Assembly: GCF_009728835.1 (NCBI RefSeq)
Contig: NZ_CP033455.1
Location: 1,376,548-1,440,547 of the forward strand
Reading direction: 5' to 3'
Length of the DNA stretch: 64,000 bases
Origin: Ehrlichia ruminantium
GTDB taxonomy: Bacteria > Pseudomonadota > Alphaproteobacteria > Rickettsiales > Anaplasmataceae
Below the pieces are notes generated by a model, which was not told the DNA's origin, made no database searches, and saw only the letters and a list, made by a program, of their open reading frames with translations. Numbering within the stretch: position 1 is the first letter of the stretch; every line of letters starts with the position of its first letter. A program made the translations under genes and the position numbers. This document shows positions 41,519 through 50,958 of this stretch, in pieces.

Positions 41519-42385
41519 ATGATTAAAAACAGTTTGTTCTCACCAAAGATACCAATATATCTATCTACTCCATCTAATGCACACTTTTTACAAACTACAC
41601 GCAGCAGTACTAACACATATTTATATCCCTCCTTTAGTAGAGGGTATAAGCTAGCCCACTGTGTCTTAAATAACTCTTTAGTAGACAAATCATTAGAACA
41701 TAAAGAAAACAGTTATAACAATCATATTGCTCCTGAGAATAAATCCCACACTGTCAACATCAGTCATGTAAGAAATCTTAAGCTATTTCATGAACGAAAA
41801 TCACATATTAACATAAATAGTCTGACCCTATCTATTAGATATAAGCTTAATAATAGAACACTAGAAGATAAACATCAAAAATTGAATGTCATAAACCCAA
41901 GTAACTATCAACTAAGAGGTAAACATAGATATTTTGCATTAGTATATGAAACAAATACTTCTCGTAAAATACTACCCACTAAGTCACACAAAATAACAAC
42001 AGCAAATTATTACACAATATTATGAAAAGTTATAGAATACTAATAACGTCACTTAGGACTAATAAGCCCTACAGTTCAATTTTAGATAGTGTAAAAATAG
42101 CAACTGATACATGTTTTGGTGTTATTCAAAATTCAGTATATTTTTTTGAAATATTTTATGCTAAAATAGCATATAAGATTAAATCAGAAACCAATTATAT
42201 CAGATCTACCATAACTACAACATTTGCCAACGTATATTACACTCAACTAATAAACAATAAACTCAAAAATCCAAAATCCTATGACATATTAGAATCTGCA
42301 AATCTACCTATATATACTAACATTCAACACAATACTTTTTTGTGACGAAGTCGAAATCAGATTAAGACAAATATTAAGACTATAA
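41519..42385 (+). pseudogene. Frameshifted MAP1-family paralog
   Basis: Family blocks are spread over two frames. The first part (41519-42025) lacks a normal signal peptide but contains LNVINPSNYQL and HRYFALVYE. At about 42020 the frame shifts so that MKSYRILITSL (starting 42022) continues the expected MKNxGISVxSxxL block. The second part keeps FFEIFYAKIAYKIK and FANVYYTQLINNKLKN. At a run of T near 42335-42341 the frame shifts back, giving CDEVEIRLR, the expected C-terminal block, and a stop at 42383-42385. A perfect AAGGAGGT ribosome site (41508-41515) survives just before the ATG. This is a recently or slowly decaying copy rather than a real pair of genes. Confidence 0.85.
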
Positions 42386-42408
42386 ATTGCAACTAAAAGA
42401 GAATTATT

Positions 42409-43266
42409 ATGAAAGACAAACTTACTTTTATTAATACACTACTAACACTTGTGTTATTTGTGCCTAATATATCTTGTGCAGAAATGTCAAATATATATTT
42501 TAGCGGACAATATAAGCCAGCAATACCAACTTTTAAAAATTTTTCAATTACTGAAAAAGACAATAATATTGGATTATTAATAGCTCTAACATCAGATATT
42601 AATAACACAAATATCAACAATAATGATAGAATAAGTAGTCCTAAGCATTTTATAACACCATATCATGCACAATTTCAAAATAGCATTATTAGTTTCAGTA
42701 GCACTATCGGACAGTACCTTCCAAAAAACTTAAGAGTTGAAATAGAAGGTTCTTATAAATCATTCGACGTAAAAAATCCTGGATACTATAATGTAAATGA
42801 TGCATATAGGTACTTTGCTTTAGCAAGAAATGTAGAAAAAAATTCATATCAACCTCAAAGTAACAAAAAAAACAATACCTCTGATCTTGCATATTACACC
42901 ATAATGAAAAATTATGGTATATCGGTCATGTCTGTTTTCCTAAACGGATGTTATGACATTTCTAGAGATAAATTAAAAGCCTCGCCTTATATATGTCTAG
43001 GCATAGGTGCAGATACAATAGAGTTTTTTGAAACTCTACATATAAAATTTGCTTATCAATGCAAAGTTGGTATTAGTTACCTCATACTTCCTAAAGTTAA
43101 CCTGTTTGCAGATGGGTACTATCACAAAGTAAAAAACAATCAATTTAAAAATTTGAATACTATACAAGTACGTACGCTTGCCAACAATCCTAAAGTTACA
43201 TATGCAGCTGCTACACTTGATATAAACTATTTTGGTGCTGAAATTGGCGCAAGATTTACATTCTAA
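42409..43266 (+). CDS. map1-4: MAP1/P28-family outer-membrane protein paralog (map1-4 counting back from map1)
   Basis: 285 residues; signal peptide about 1-24 (ends ISCA). Its cysteine before the cleavage site is unusual among the paralogs. Blocks: IYFSGQYKPAIPTFKNFSIT, SFSSTIGQYLPKNLRVEIEG, AYRYFALARN, LNGCYDISR, CLGIGADTIEFFE and GAEIGARFTF. The leader just upstream (tataaattgcaactaaaa, 42381-42398) nearly repeats that of the gene at 44257. The symbol assumes the published count-back numbering. Confidence 0.9.
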   Translation: MKDKLTFINTLLTLVLFVPNISCAEMSNIYFSGQYKPAIPTFKNFSITEKDNNIGLLIALTSDINNTNINNNDRISSPKHFITPYHAQFQNSIISFSSTIGQYLPKNLRVEIEGSYKSFDVKNPGYYNVNDAYRYFALARNVEKNSYQPQSNKKNNTSDLAYYTIMKNYGISVMSVFLNGCYDISRDKLKASPYICLGIGADTIEFFETLHIKFAYQCKVGISYLILPKVNLFADGYYHKVKNNQFKNLNTIQVRTLANNPKVTYAAATLDINYFGAEIGARFTF

Positions 43267-43286
43267 TAACAAAATAAAGAGATTTT

Positions 43287-44234
43287 ATGACAAACAAACT
43301 TACTTTTACAGGTACAGTACTAGCATTTTTGTTATGCCTACCTAACACATCCTTTTCAGAAATTAACGACAATAACAATACTCACACACAGTATAGTATA
43401 TATGTTAGTGGACAATATAAACCAAGTGTTTCTAATTTTCGTAACTTCTCAGTTAAAGAAACTAACACCGATACAAAAAATCTAATAGGTGTTAAAAAGG
43501 ACATTACATCTTTAGAGGTACATACAAATAATAACAAACCTATTGCAAGCAGAACAAATCGAAATCCTGGACCCGCAATTAAAGCTACAGGTATTAGTCA
43601 TCCTAGTAATTTTAATATTCCTTATAATCCAGAATTTCAAGATAACATAATAAACTTTAGTGGAACAATCGGTTATCAACCTTCAAAAAGTAAAAGAATA
43701 GAAATAGAGGGATCTTATAAAATATTTGATGTAAAGGATCCTGGTGGATACACATTATATGATGCATATAGATATTTTGCACTAGCACGTGAGATGCATG
43801 ATACAAAATTTGAGCCAAAACCATATCAGATAGACAATGTTTTTAACAACTTTTATCATACAGTTATGAAAAATACAGGTCTGTCAATCCTATCTGTTAT
43901 GATTAATGGATGTCATGATTTTCATGTAAATGAATTAAAAATATCACCTTATATATGTGCAGGTGCTGGAGTAAACGCTATAGAATTTTTTGATACCTTA
44001 CATATAAAGTTCGCTTATCAAGGTAAAATTGGCATTAGTTATTCACTATCTAACAACATCAAAGTATTTTCAAACGGATACTATCATAAAGTAGCAGGTA
44101 ATAAATTTAGAAACTTAGAAGTTATTCATGTTGCTAATCTACACCATGCACCATGGTATACATCTGCAATAGCGACACTTAATATAGGATATTTCGGAGC
44201 CGAAGTTGGAATAAGATTAGGCTTAAAATTATAA
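43287..44234 (+). CDS. map1-3: MAP1/P28-family outer-membrane protein paralog (map1-3 by count)
   Basis: 315 residues, the longest intact paralog, because of an extended first variable region (about residues 70-112, rich in Asn, Thr, Pro and Arg). Signal peptide about 1-23 (ends TSFS). Blocks: YVSGQYKPSVSNFRNFSVKE, NFSGTIGYQPSKSKRIEIEG, AYRYFALARE, INGCHDFH (His replaces Tyr), CAGAGVNAIEFFD and the unusual end GAEVGIRLGLKL. It is very like the next gene, which ends GGEVGVRVSLKL; the pair probably arose by tandem duplication. Confidence 0.92.
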   Translation: MTNKLTFTGTVLAFLLCLPNTSFSEINDNNNTHTQYSIYVSGQYKPSVSNFRNFSVKETNTDTKNLIGVKKDITSLEVHTNNNKPIASRTNRNPGPAIKATGISHPSNFNIPYNPEFQDNIINFSGTIGYQPSKSKRIEIEGSYKIFDVKDPGGYTLYDAYRYFALAREMHDTKFEPKPYQIDNVFNNFYHTVMKNTGLSILSVMINGCHDFHVNELKISPYICAGAGVNAIEFFDTLHIKFAYQGKIGISYSLSNNIKVFSNGYYHKVAGNKFRNLEVIHVANLHHAPWYTSAIATLNIGYFGAEVGIRLGLKL

Positions 44235-44256
44235 ATTGCAATTAAAAAGGATACGT

Positions 44257-45174
44257 ATGAAAAATAAACTCATTGCAACAGGTATAATATTAACATTGTT
44301 ATCATTTATACCTAATATATCTTTATCAGAAATTATACACAATAATACTGAAATACTTTATGCCATATATATTAGTGGTCAATATAAACCAAGTGTTTCT
44401 AACTTTAGTAATTTCTCAGTTAAAGAAACTAATACTAACACAGAAAATTTAGTAGCTGCAAAACAAGATATTGCACCTTTAGATATCGATGCAGGTCCAG
44501 TTATTCCTCAACTTAAGAAGCCGCCAGAAATTTACAAGGGTCTTAGAGAATCTACTAACTTCAATCATCCATACACTGCAGAATTTCAAGATAATACTAT
44601 AAGCTTTGGTGGAACTATTGGATACTCTTCTACTAAAGGCACAAGAATCGAATTAGAAGGATCTTATGAATTCTTTGATGTAAAAGACCCAATCGGTTAT
44701 AAACTACACAATGCACATCGGTATTTTGCACTAGCACGTGCTATGAACAGAAACAAACCATTTGAACCAAAACGACAGTATGCATTCAGAACACATCATA
44801 CAGTTATGAGAAATGATGGGGTATCTATTTCATCTGTTATGCTTAATGGATGCTATGACTTTTCTATAGAAAAACTAAAAATGTCACCCTATATGTGTGT
44901 AGGCATTGGCATAAATGCTATAGAATTTTTTGATGCCTTACACCTAAAGCTTGCTTATCAAGGTAAAATTGGTATAAGCTATCCCATATTTAGCAATATT
45001 AAATTATTTGCAGATGGATATTACCACAAAGTAGCAGACAACAAATTTAAAAATCTTAAAGTTATTCATGTTGCTGACCTTTATAATACACCCTTAGTAA
45101 CATCTGCAACAGCTACACTCAATATTAATTATTTCGGTGGCGAAGTTGGAGTAAGGGTAAGCTTAAAGTTATAA
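44257..45174 (+). CDS. map1-2: MAP1/P28-family outer-membrane protein paralog (map1-2 by count)
   Basis: 305 residues from the ATG at 44257, which follows an AAGGA ribosome site; an in-frame ATG at 44236 is poorly placed, two bases after the previous stop. Signal peptide ends SLS near residue 23. Blocks: YISGQYKPSVSNFSNFSVKE, SFGGTIGYSSTKGTRIELEG, AHRYFALARA, LNGCYDFS, CVGIGINAIEFFD and GGEVGVRVSLKL. It is the last gene of the compact block; a 1.4-kb spacer follows. Confidence 0.92.
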   Translation: MKNKLIATGIILTLLSFIPNISLSEIIHNNTEILYAIYISGQYKPSVSNFSNFSVKETNTNTENLVAAKQDIAPLDIDAGPVIPQLKKPPEIYKGLRESTNFNHPYTAEFQDNTISFGGTIGYSSTKGTRIELEGSYEFFDVKDPIGYKLHNAHRYFALARAMNRNKPFEPKRQYAFRTHHTVMRNDGVSISSVMLNGCYDFSIEKLKMSPYMCVGIGINAIEFFDALHLKLAYQGKIGISYPIFSNIKLFADGYYHKVADNKFKNLKVIHVADLYNTPLVTSATATLNINYFGGEVGVRVSLKL

Positions 45175-45253
45175 GTTACGTCAAAAATAAAATTTTTGTA
45201 GGTAATAAATCGTAGCTTAATAAATACTATACATATGTAATCTTTTTCTATGT

Positions 45254-45296
45254 ACTATGTATATCAGATTATATTAATAATACTGATATACATAGT
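45254..45296. terminator. Perfect 14-bp inverted repeat after map1-2
   Basis: actatgtatatcag (45254-45267) pairs exactly with ctgatatacatagt (45283-45296) around a 15-base loop, 80 bases after the end of the compact paralog block. There is no T-run, so it is either a transcript-end stabiliser, a processing site or a weak terminator. Confidence 0.5.
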
Positions 45297-46537
45297 TGCA
45301 TACGTGCTATTATAAATACACACAAAATATCCTGTGTCAGTTATTTTACTGTACAAACTTGAACAATAGATTACACTGACATGGTATTTCTAACGCTATA
45401 TCAGCACATTCTAAGTAATGTTACTTACTTTACATAGTAAAATTTCAAAACACTATCAATCAGCATTTAACTAAATATGCAAAGCTTTAATAGCAGAAAA
45501 TATTGATAAACCATCTTATTAAAGCTATACAACTCAAAATTACACAACATAGATTAGTATTATATGTCTATACGTACTCGTGCAATCCAAAAAAAAAAAA
45601 ACATATGCATCACTCTCTACTAACATAACTAATTAGACATGATATAGTTTTTACAAAATAGCAAGATTAACAAACTCAGAACACTATAATATTTGCTAAA
45701 TATCCTTAAAGCATCACTTGACTAGTTACATGTATCACTTTAGCAAGAATTCTAAAAACTCTTTACATCTTATTCATAAAGCCTGTGCACAAAAACAAGT
45801 TTAATATTAGTTATGTACTATATGATAAGATTATACTACATGAGTGAGTATTATCTACGTACAAGGAAAAAATAATTAAATTATTATATATAATTACCAT
45901 TACACATACTGAAATTTTTATATCAAATAACTACACCACTAATTCTCAAAAACCTAAAATAAGTTCTATGTACTAAATAACTATAAACTACACAATAGAA
46001 TAAAGATGCTTTATTCTAATCATTACTTTACATTTATGAATATAGGTAAAATACACCTACATATACAAACATCTTACAATAATAAACATCATGTACTATA
46101 CTTGTAATATTGTGTTATTCTTTTATTAATATTTTCCTTTAACATATATTAATAGTGTTACATAAAAATACTTCAAATAATAAAGTATATATATATAAAA
46201 TTTAGAATTAACTACAATTACTTTATAAAAAACAAATATAATTATATAATAAATATACTTACCTATTGTAAAGATTATCACTATTTATTTATTGTGAAAT
46301 ATTTAGTATTGTAAGTATTATAGTTAAATATTAATTTACTTTTCATACAATTTCTTATACCTTAATATCTAAAGGTTATAATTGTTAACTTGTTATATTA
46401 TTTTTATCATAATTATAAAACAGCTTCTGTACATTAAAATAACGCTGTATACTATGATAATTAATGATTTAAACAATATTGACATATATTATTTTATAGT
46501 TTTATATTAATTATTCTGAAAAATTAATTGATATAAC

Positions 46538-46543
46538 TATAAT
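46538..46543 (+). promoter_or_regulatory. Candidate -10 element for map1-1
   Basis: A perfect TATAAT lies 91 bases upstream of the map1-1 ATG and 15 bases before the leader that map1-1 and map1 share. The -35 region (TTCTGA, 18-base spacing) is weak, and in DNA this AT-rich a chance match is possible. Confidence 0.35.
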
Positions 46544-46558
46544 TTTTAAAGAAAATTT

Positions 46559-46634
46559 ACATTCTACCTTGCTTTTCTTTACTTATTTTATTATTCTTAA
46601 ATTATTTATTATCTTTTATAAAAGGTTTATTAAT
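46559..46634 (+). promoter_or_regulatory. map1-1 leader, similar to the map1 leader
   Basis: The 76 bases before the map1-1 ATG start acattctaccttgctttt. They resemble the 67 bases before the map1 ATG, which start acattataacttgctttt, then tttacttat/ctattattcttaa-type sequence. The two upstream regions share an origin with their genes. An AAAGG ribosome site lies about 9 bases before the ATG. Confidence 0.6.
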
Positions 46635-47483
46635 ATGAATTACAAAAAAATTCTCGTAAGAAGTGCATTAATTTCATTAATGTCGTTTTTACCATATCAG
46701 TCTTTTGCAGACCCTGTAAATTCAAGTAACATGGGAAATGAAAACTCTAAAGAAGGATTCTACATAAGTGCAAAATACAACCCAAGTATACCACATTTTA
46801 GAAAATTCTCTGCTGAAGAAACTCCTATTTACGGTACAGAATCTCCAACCAAAAAAGTATTTGGATTAAAAAAGGACGGTTCTATAAAAACATTTGGAGA
46901 TTTCACCAGAACAGATGTATCTTTCGATGCCCAAAATAACTTCATTTCAGGCTTCTCAGGAAGCATAGGTTATATTATGGATGGACCAAGAGTAGAAATT
47001 GAAGCTGCATACCAAAAATTCAATCCAAAAAACCCAAATAATGAAACCGATACAAGTGATTACTATAAGTACGACGCTTTATCTCGAGCAGACACTATGA
47101 CAGCTAACAAATATGTTGTACTGAAAAATGATGGCATAGCTTTTTCATCATTAATGTTTAACGCATGCTATGACATTACAGCAGAAGGAGTGCCTTTCAT
47201 TCCATACGCATGTGCTGGTATTGGTGCAGATCTTATATCTATATTTGACGATATAAATCTAAAATTTGCTTATCAAGGTAAAATCGGTATCAGTTACCCA
47301 ATTACCCCTGAAATTTCTGCATTTATTGGTGGGTACTACCATGGATTAATAGGTAACAAATTCAATAAAATACCTGTAAAACTTCCTGTAACTTTAACAG
47401 ACGCTCCTCAAAGTACTTCTGCTTCAGTAACTCTTGATGCTGGATACTTTGGTGGTGAACTAGGAGTCAGGTTTACTTTCTAG
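46635..47483 (+). CDS. map1-1: Outer-membrane protein MAP1-1
   Basis: 282 residues from the ATG at 46635 (MNYKKILVRS); the frame is open further upstream but that part is leader. Signal peptide about 1-26 (ends QSFA). Blocks: YISAKYNPSIPHFRKFSAEE, GFSGSIGYIMDGPRVEIEAA, the variant YKYDALSRA for YRYFALAR, FNACYDIT, CAGIGADLISIFD and GGELGVRFTF. It is the immediate upstream neighbour and closest relative of map1 by overall features. In published work map1-1 is the paralog noted for expression in tick cells and ticks; that is literature knowledge, not visible here. Confidence 0.93.
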   Translation: MNYKKILVRSALISLMSFLPYQSFADPVNSSNMGNENSKEGFYISAKYNPSIPHFRKFSAEETPIYGTESPTKKVFGLKKDGSIKTFGDFTRTDVSFDAQNNFISGFSGSIGYIMDGPRVEIEAAYQKFNPKNPNNETDTSDYYKYDALSRADTMTANKYVVLKNDGIAFSSLMFNACYDITAEGVPFIPYACAGIGADLISIFDDINLKFAYQGKIGISYPITPEISAFIGGYYHGLIGNKFNKIPVKLPVTLTDAPQSTSASVTLDAGYFGGELGVRFTF

Positions 47484-47541
47484 TATTTTGTGTTTCATAC
47501 ATACAAAATAATGACAAAAAGAAATTTTGTAGTATCGTATG

Positions 47542-47572
47542 GGGAAAACGTAGAGTTCTCTCAAGTTTTCCC
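47542..47572 (+). terminator. Hairpin between map1-1 and map1
   Basis: gggaaaac (47542-47549) pairs with gttttccc (47565-47572). An inner agag-tt-ctct stem stacks inside, making a stable and, for this genome, GC-rich structure 58 bases after map1-1. It is followed by ttgtattcc rather than a long T-run, so it may be a terminator or an RNA-processing or stabilising element. Confidence 0.6.
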
Positions 47573-47742
47573 TTGTATTCCATAATAATTATACATTACG
47601 TACAGGAGTATTTATATGTAAATCAATATATTTTTTATGTATACTAGTTAAGTATATTTTTACACAAAATTTGTATTTATACTTAAAAATAGTAACTTAT
47701 GAATAAGTTTTACTACTACTTTTGTACAATTATTAATTTTTT

Positions 47743-47772
47743 TTTACACGTACTAATAGTATTTCATACTAA
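47743..47772 (+). promoter_or_regulatory. Candidate map1 promoter
   Basis: TTTACA (47743-47748), an 18-base spacer, then TACTAA (47767-47772), about 72 bases before the map1 ATG and just before the shared leader begins at 47778. This fits a sigma-70-like promoter only loosely; placement relative to the leader is the main support. Confidence 0.35.
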
Positions 47773-47777
47773 AACTT

Positions 47778-47844
47778 ACATTATAACTTGCTTTTATTTT
47801 TTACTTCTACTATTGTTAATTTATTTGTCATTATTAGGTGTAAT
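47778..47844 (+). promoter_or_regulatory. map1 leader, similar to the map1-1 leader
   Basis: 67 bases starting acattataacttgctttt, homologous to 46559-46634. An AGGTG ribosome site lies four bases before the ATG. Confidence 0.55.
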
Positions 47845-48723
47845 ATGAATTGCAAGAAAATTTTTATAACAAGTGCACTAATATCATTAGTGTCCTTCTT
47901 ACCTGGAGTATCTTTTTCTGATCCAGTACAGGAGGATATTACGCAAAAAGCTAGCGTTTACATTAGTGCAAAGTACGTGCCAACTGCATCACATTTTGGT
48001 AAAATGTCAATCAAAGAAGATTCCCGAGATACTAAAACAGTATTTGGTATAAAAAAAGATTGGGATGGAGTTAAAGTGCCAACATCAGAAAGTAACAGTA
48101 ATAACAATTCTTCTATTTTTACTGAAAAAGACTATTCTTTTAAATATGAAAACAATCCATTTTTAGGTTTTGCTGGAGCAATTGGATACTCAATGAATGG
48201 CCCAAGAATAGAGTTCGAAGTATCTTATGAAACTTTCGATGTAAAAAATCCAGGTGATAACTATAAAAATGATGCACATATGTACTGTGCCTTAGATACA
48301 ACACAACAGAGTAGTACTTATGGTGCAACATTAGCTTCATCTGTTATGGTAAAAAATGAAAATTTAACAGACATTTCATTAATGTTAAACGCATGCTATG
48401 ATATAACCCTTGAAGGGATACCGGTTTCTCCATACATATGTGCAGGTATTGGCACTGATTTAGTATCAGTAATCAATGCTACAAATCCTAAACTATCTTA
48501 TCAAGGAAAGTTAGGTATTAGTTATTCAATCAATCCTGAAGCTTCTATCTTTATAGGTGGGCATTTTCATAGGGTTATAGGTAATGAATTTAAAGACATT
48601 ACTACTTCTAAGATATTCACCTCAACTAGTAAAGCATCCAGTATACCTAGTCCAGGCTTTGCATCAGCAATACTTGATGTTTGCCACTTCGGTATTGAAA
48701 TTGGAGGAAGGTTCGTATTTTAA
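47845..48723 (+). CDS. map1: Major antigenic protein 1 (MAP1)
   Basis: The immunodominant surface protein of E. ruminantium, 292 residues. The mature part contains stretches I recognise from MAP1: SVYISAKYVPTASHFGKMSI, KEDSRDTKTVFGIKKDWDGV, SFKYENNPFLGFAGAIGYSM and AHMYCALDTT, where Cys replaces the Phe of the YRYFALAR block. It continues LMLNACYDITLEG, CAGIGTDLVSVINATNPKLS, and the end GIEIGGRFVF. Signal peptide about 1-25 (ends VSFS). Variable stretches lie near residues 69-82 (Asn/Ser-rich) and 145-160 (QQSSTYGATLASS). The ATG at 47845 gives the known N-terminus MNCKKIFITS; the open frame upstream is leader. A complex hairpin region follows. Confidence 0.98.
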   Translation: MNCKKIFITSALISLVSFLPGVSFSDPVQEDITQKASVYISAKYVPTASHFGKMSIKEDSRDTKTVFGIKKDWDGVKVPTSESNSNNNSSIFTEKDYSFKYENNPFLGFAGAIGYSMNGPRIEFEVSYETFDVKNPGDNYKNDAHMYCALDTTQQSSTYGATLASSVMVKNENLTDISLMLNACYDITLEGIPVSPYICAGIGTDLVSVINATNPKLSYQGKLGISYSINPEASIFIGGHFHRVIGNEFKDITTSKIFTSTSKASSIPSPGFASAILDVCHFGIEIGGRFVF

Positions 48724-50121
48724 CTATAAGTTATAATTAAAATTGACTGACAATTAAGTATATTTAGATAGCTTTTTTACGTTTGCAATTGATTATAACC
48801 AGTTGTTATGTGTTAATAGCTAACAATTGTGTATTACTGGTTGATTTGACATACACTTGAATTGTTAGCTATTTTTTATATTACTGATATATCATCTTAT
48901 TAAGTAAATATACTATATGCTTAAGTAATATATAATTATCATTGCAGTATTTGTATTGTTTAATATTTAGCATAATACCGACTTGTCAAATGCACATACA
49001 GTTTTGTATATACAAGTTACCAATAAGAAAAGTACATACTCATTACTCTATTACAGGTGTCATATCTATTCAGTATATTCTAAAAAATCAATAACTTAAT
49101 GTAAATCTCTATACAACTACCCATACAGAAATACATATTAACAGTTTATAAGGTAAAAAGATTTTAATTATTAAACAAATCAAGAAAAACATAATTAGCT
49201 TTACTTTCGGTATAATGAAATTATACATAACCTATCAGGATAGTATTACTACTTTACACATAGGTACAACTCAAAAAGCATATAAATATGCTACCACTAA
49301 TGCAAAATAATACAGATATATAAAAAGGAAAAACTATAAATACGGTACATGTATAATTCATTAGATTTGATATTGAAACTTATATTTCACACCTTTAAGG
49401 TTTACATAGCATAAATAATATACCTAATAAATCACCTTATATTCAAACGCTAGATATAACACATAGCTTTTCAATATATAATTGACATTATAAAAACTTA
49501 TACCTATACAACATAAAAAATAAACACAGACTAAAAAGCGCTAAATTCTGATATCATAATTCACAAAACTTTTTATACTAATTAAAAACATACTTTAAGC
49601 CACAACTAACAAACAACATACACTTCAAATCACTACTAATATTTATACAAATACAAAAAGTACATAATCTATATAGCTTACAAAAAATAGTAATGTATCT
49701 GTAGTAAAAGTACTTTATAACATTAATAAAAATCCACTAGCAAAATTACACACTTTTAATATAAACATTCAAGTTATAAGCATTACATTTCATTGAATAA
49801 CAAAATTTCAACTCACAAGTACTTAAACTACTATATCAAAAATTACATATATAAAGTAAAAAGCTATATAAAACTAAACATATCAATTTATTTACTCAAG
49901 CAATAAAAACAACAAAAGATTATAAACATCCTGTTATATTTTTTATATAATAATGGATGCTCCATACTCCATCAAAACTATAATACTATAGAAAACTATA
50001 CAAATTATATTCCTTATTATAGATACCTAAGACTACTACCCTAAAAACAAATATTAAAAGCATTACCTCATCAACAGTACCAATAACACTGCAAAAGAAA
50101 ACAACAACTTAAAATAATTTT
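48724..50121. other. Long spacer between convergent map1 and the inverted paralog
   Basis: 1.4 kb without a supported gene. The first 150 bases hold two interleaved inverted repeats (48797-48873). The rest is very AT-rich with nothing recognised. As both flanking genes point into it, it should carry transcription ends for both. Confidence 0.7.
48797..48873 (+). terminator. Interleaved inverted repeats after map1
   Basis: Repeat 1 is aaccagt (48797-48803) with actggtt (48836-48842). Repeat 2 is a perfect 14-bp pair, aatagctaacaatt (48815-48828) with aattgttagctatt (48860-48873), whose right arm runs into TTTTTT. The two overlap in a/b/a'/b' order, so they can only form as alternatives or as a pseudoknot. 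Repeat 2 with its T-run is a plausible map1 terminator. Confidence 0.6.
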
Positions 50122-50958
50122 CTACAAGAAAAATCTAATCCCAATCTCACAACCAAAATAACCAACATCTAAATTAGCAGAAACATAAGTAAATTTAGGC
50201 ATGGCACTTAATTCATGATGATAAGCTAATTTCACCATATTATACTGATTACCTATAACCTTATGATAATATCCACCACCAAATAGCATAGTACGACTAC
50301 TCATAGGATAATTCACCCCAAATTTAAGTTGATAAGAAAACTTAGGTAATGACACCCCTATAAACTTTATATAATCTCCACCAATACCAGCACATACATA
50401 AGGTGCTAAAGGAATATTTCCATGGGCAACGTCATAACAAAAATTTATGTTTAAAGTTTTAACTTTAACTCCATCATTTTCCAATACTACAAATTCATGA
50501 TCATTCTCTAAATTAGTACTTGCATTATCCTTACGAGCTACAGCACAGAATTTGTGACTTTCACTTCCCTCAGGATACCATTGCCTTTCAATTCCGAAAT
50601 TCAAGTAAGATGTTTCAAGTTCCACTCTTACGTTATCAAAATAATAACCAAACATAGCACCTAATCCAGTAGAACTAGTACTATAAGTAGGATTATACAC
50701 CCTTGTAAAATTAGAACGCTTTGTAATATCAGATTTAGCTAAATCTAAACCTAAACCATATACACCCTTAGTTAAACCAGGGATTGTCTCTGAAGCAGAA
50801 AAATCATCAAAATGTGGTATACCTGCTTTATATTGAATACCAGCATAAAACCTATTTCCATTCTCAGTAATATCTGTATTAGATACAGCACGTTCAGGTA
50901 ACAAAGAAAATAACAACGCATTTAGTGTAACACCTAAAATAAATTTCTTATAATTCAT
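50122..50958 (-). CDS. map1+1: Inverted MAP1/P28-family outer-membrane protein paralog (map1+1)
   Basis: 278 residues from the ATG at 50956-50958 (MNYKKFILGV), which has a GGAT ribosome site; an in-frame ATG four codons earlier is less well placed. Signal peptide ends AVS near residue 26. Blocks: FYAGIQYKAGIPHFDDFSAS, GLGAMFGYYFDNVRVELETS, the variant HKFCAVARK for YRYFALAR, INFCYDVA, CAGIGGDYIKFIG and GCEIGIRFFL. It is the only paralog on the minus strand. The symbol follows the published numbering for the paralog downstream of map1 and is less certain than map1 itself. Confidence 0.9.
   Translation of the reverse strand: MNYKKFILGVTLNALLFSLLPERAVSNTDITENGNRFYAGIQYKAGIPHFDDFSASETIPGLTKGVYGLGLDLAKSDITKRSNFTRVYNPTYSTSSTGLGAMFGYYFDNVRVELETSYLNFGIERQWYPEGSESHKFCAVARKDNASTNLENDHEFVVLENDGVKVKTLNINFCYDVAHGNIPLAPYVCAGIGGDYIKFIGVSLPKFSYQLKFGVNYPMSSRTMLFGGGYYHKVIGNQYNMVKLAYHHELSAMPKFTYVSANLDVGYFGCEIGIRFFL

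Larger units (their letters stand above)
45175..46634. other. Long spacer before map1-1
   Basis: No supported gene. It holds a perfect 14-bp inverted repeat (45254-45296), a 13-base A run (45589-45601) and, at its right end, the putative map1-1 promoter and leader. Some stretches are strongly AT-rich with alternating TA. Confidence 0.7.
47484..47844. other. Spacer between map1-1 and map1
   Basis: 361 bp containing a strong hairpin (47542-47572) and the map1 promoter and leader region. No gene was seen. Confidence 0.8.

Noticed and set aside
42022-42345. Second half of the broken paralog as a separate gene
   Set aside because: Its residues continue the family alignment of the first half after a frameshift; it lacks a signal peptide and its end is in another frame.
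45589-45601. Run of 13 A in the spacer before map1-1, as a phase-variation tract
   Set aside because: It lies about 1 kb from any start codon and outside the candidate promoter; a chance homopolymer in AT-rich DNA is simpler.
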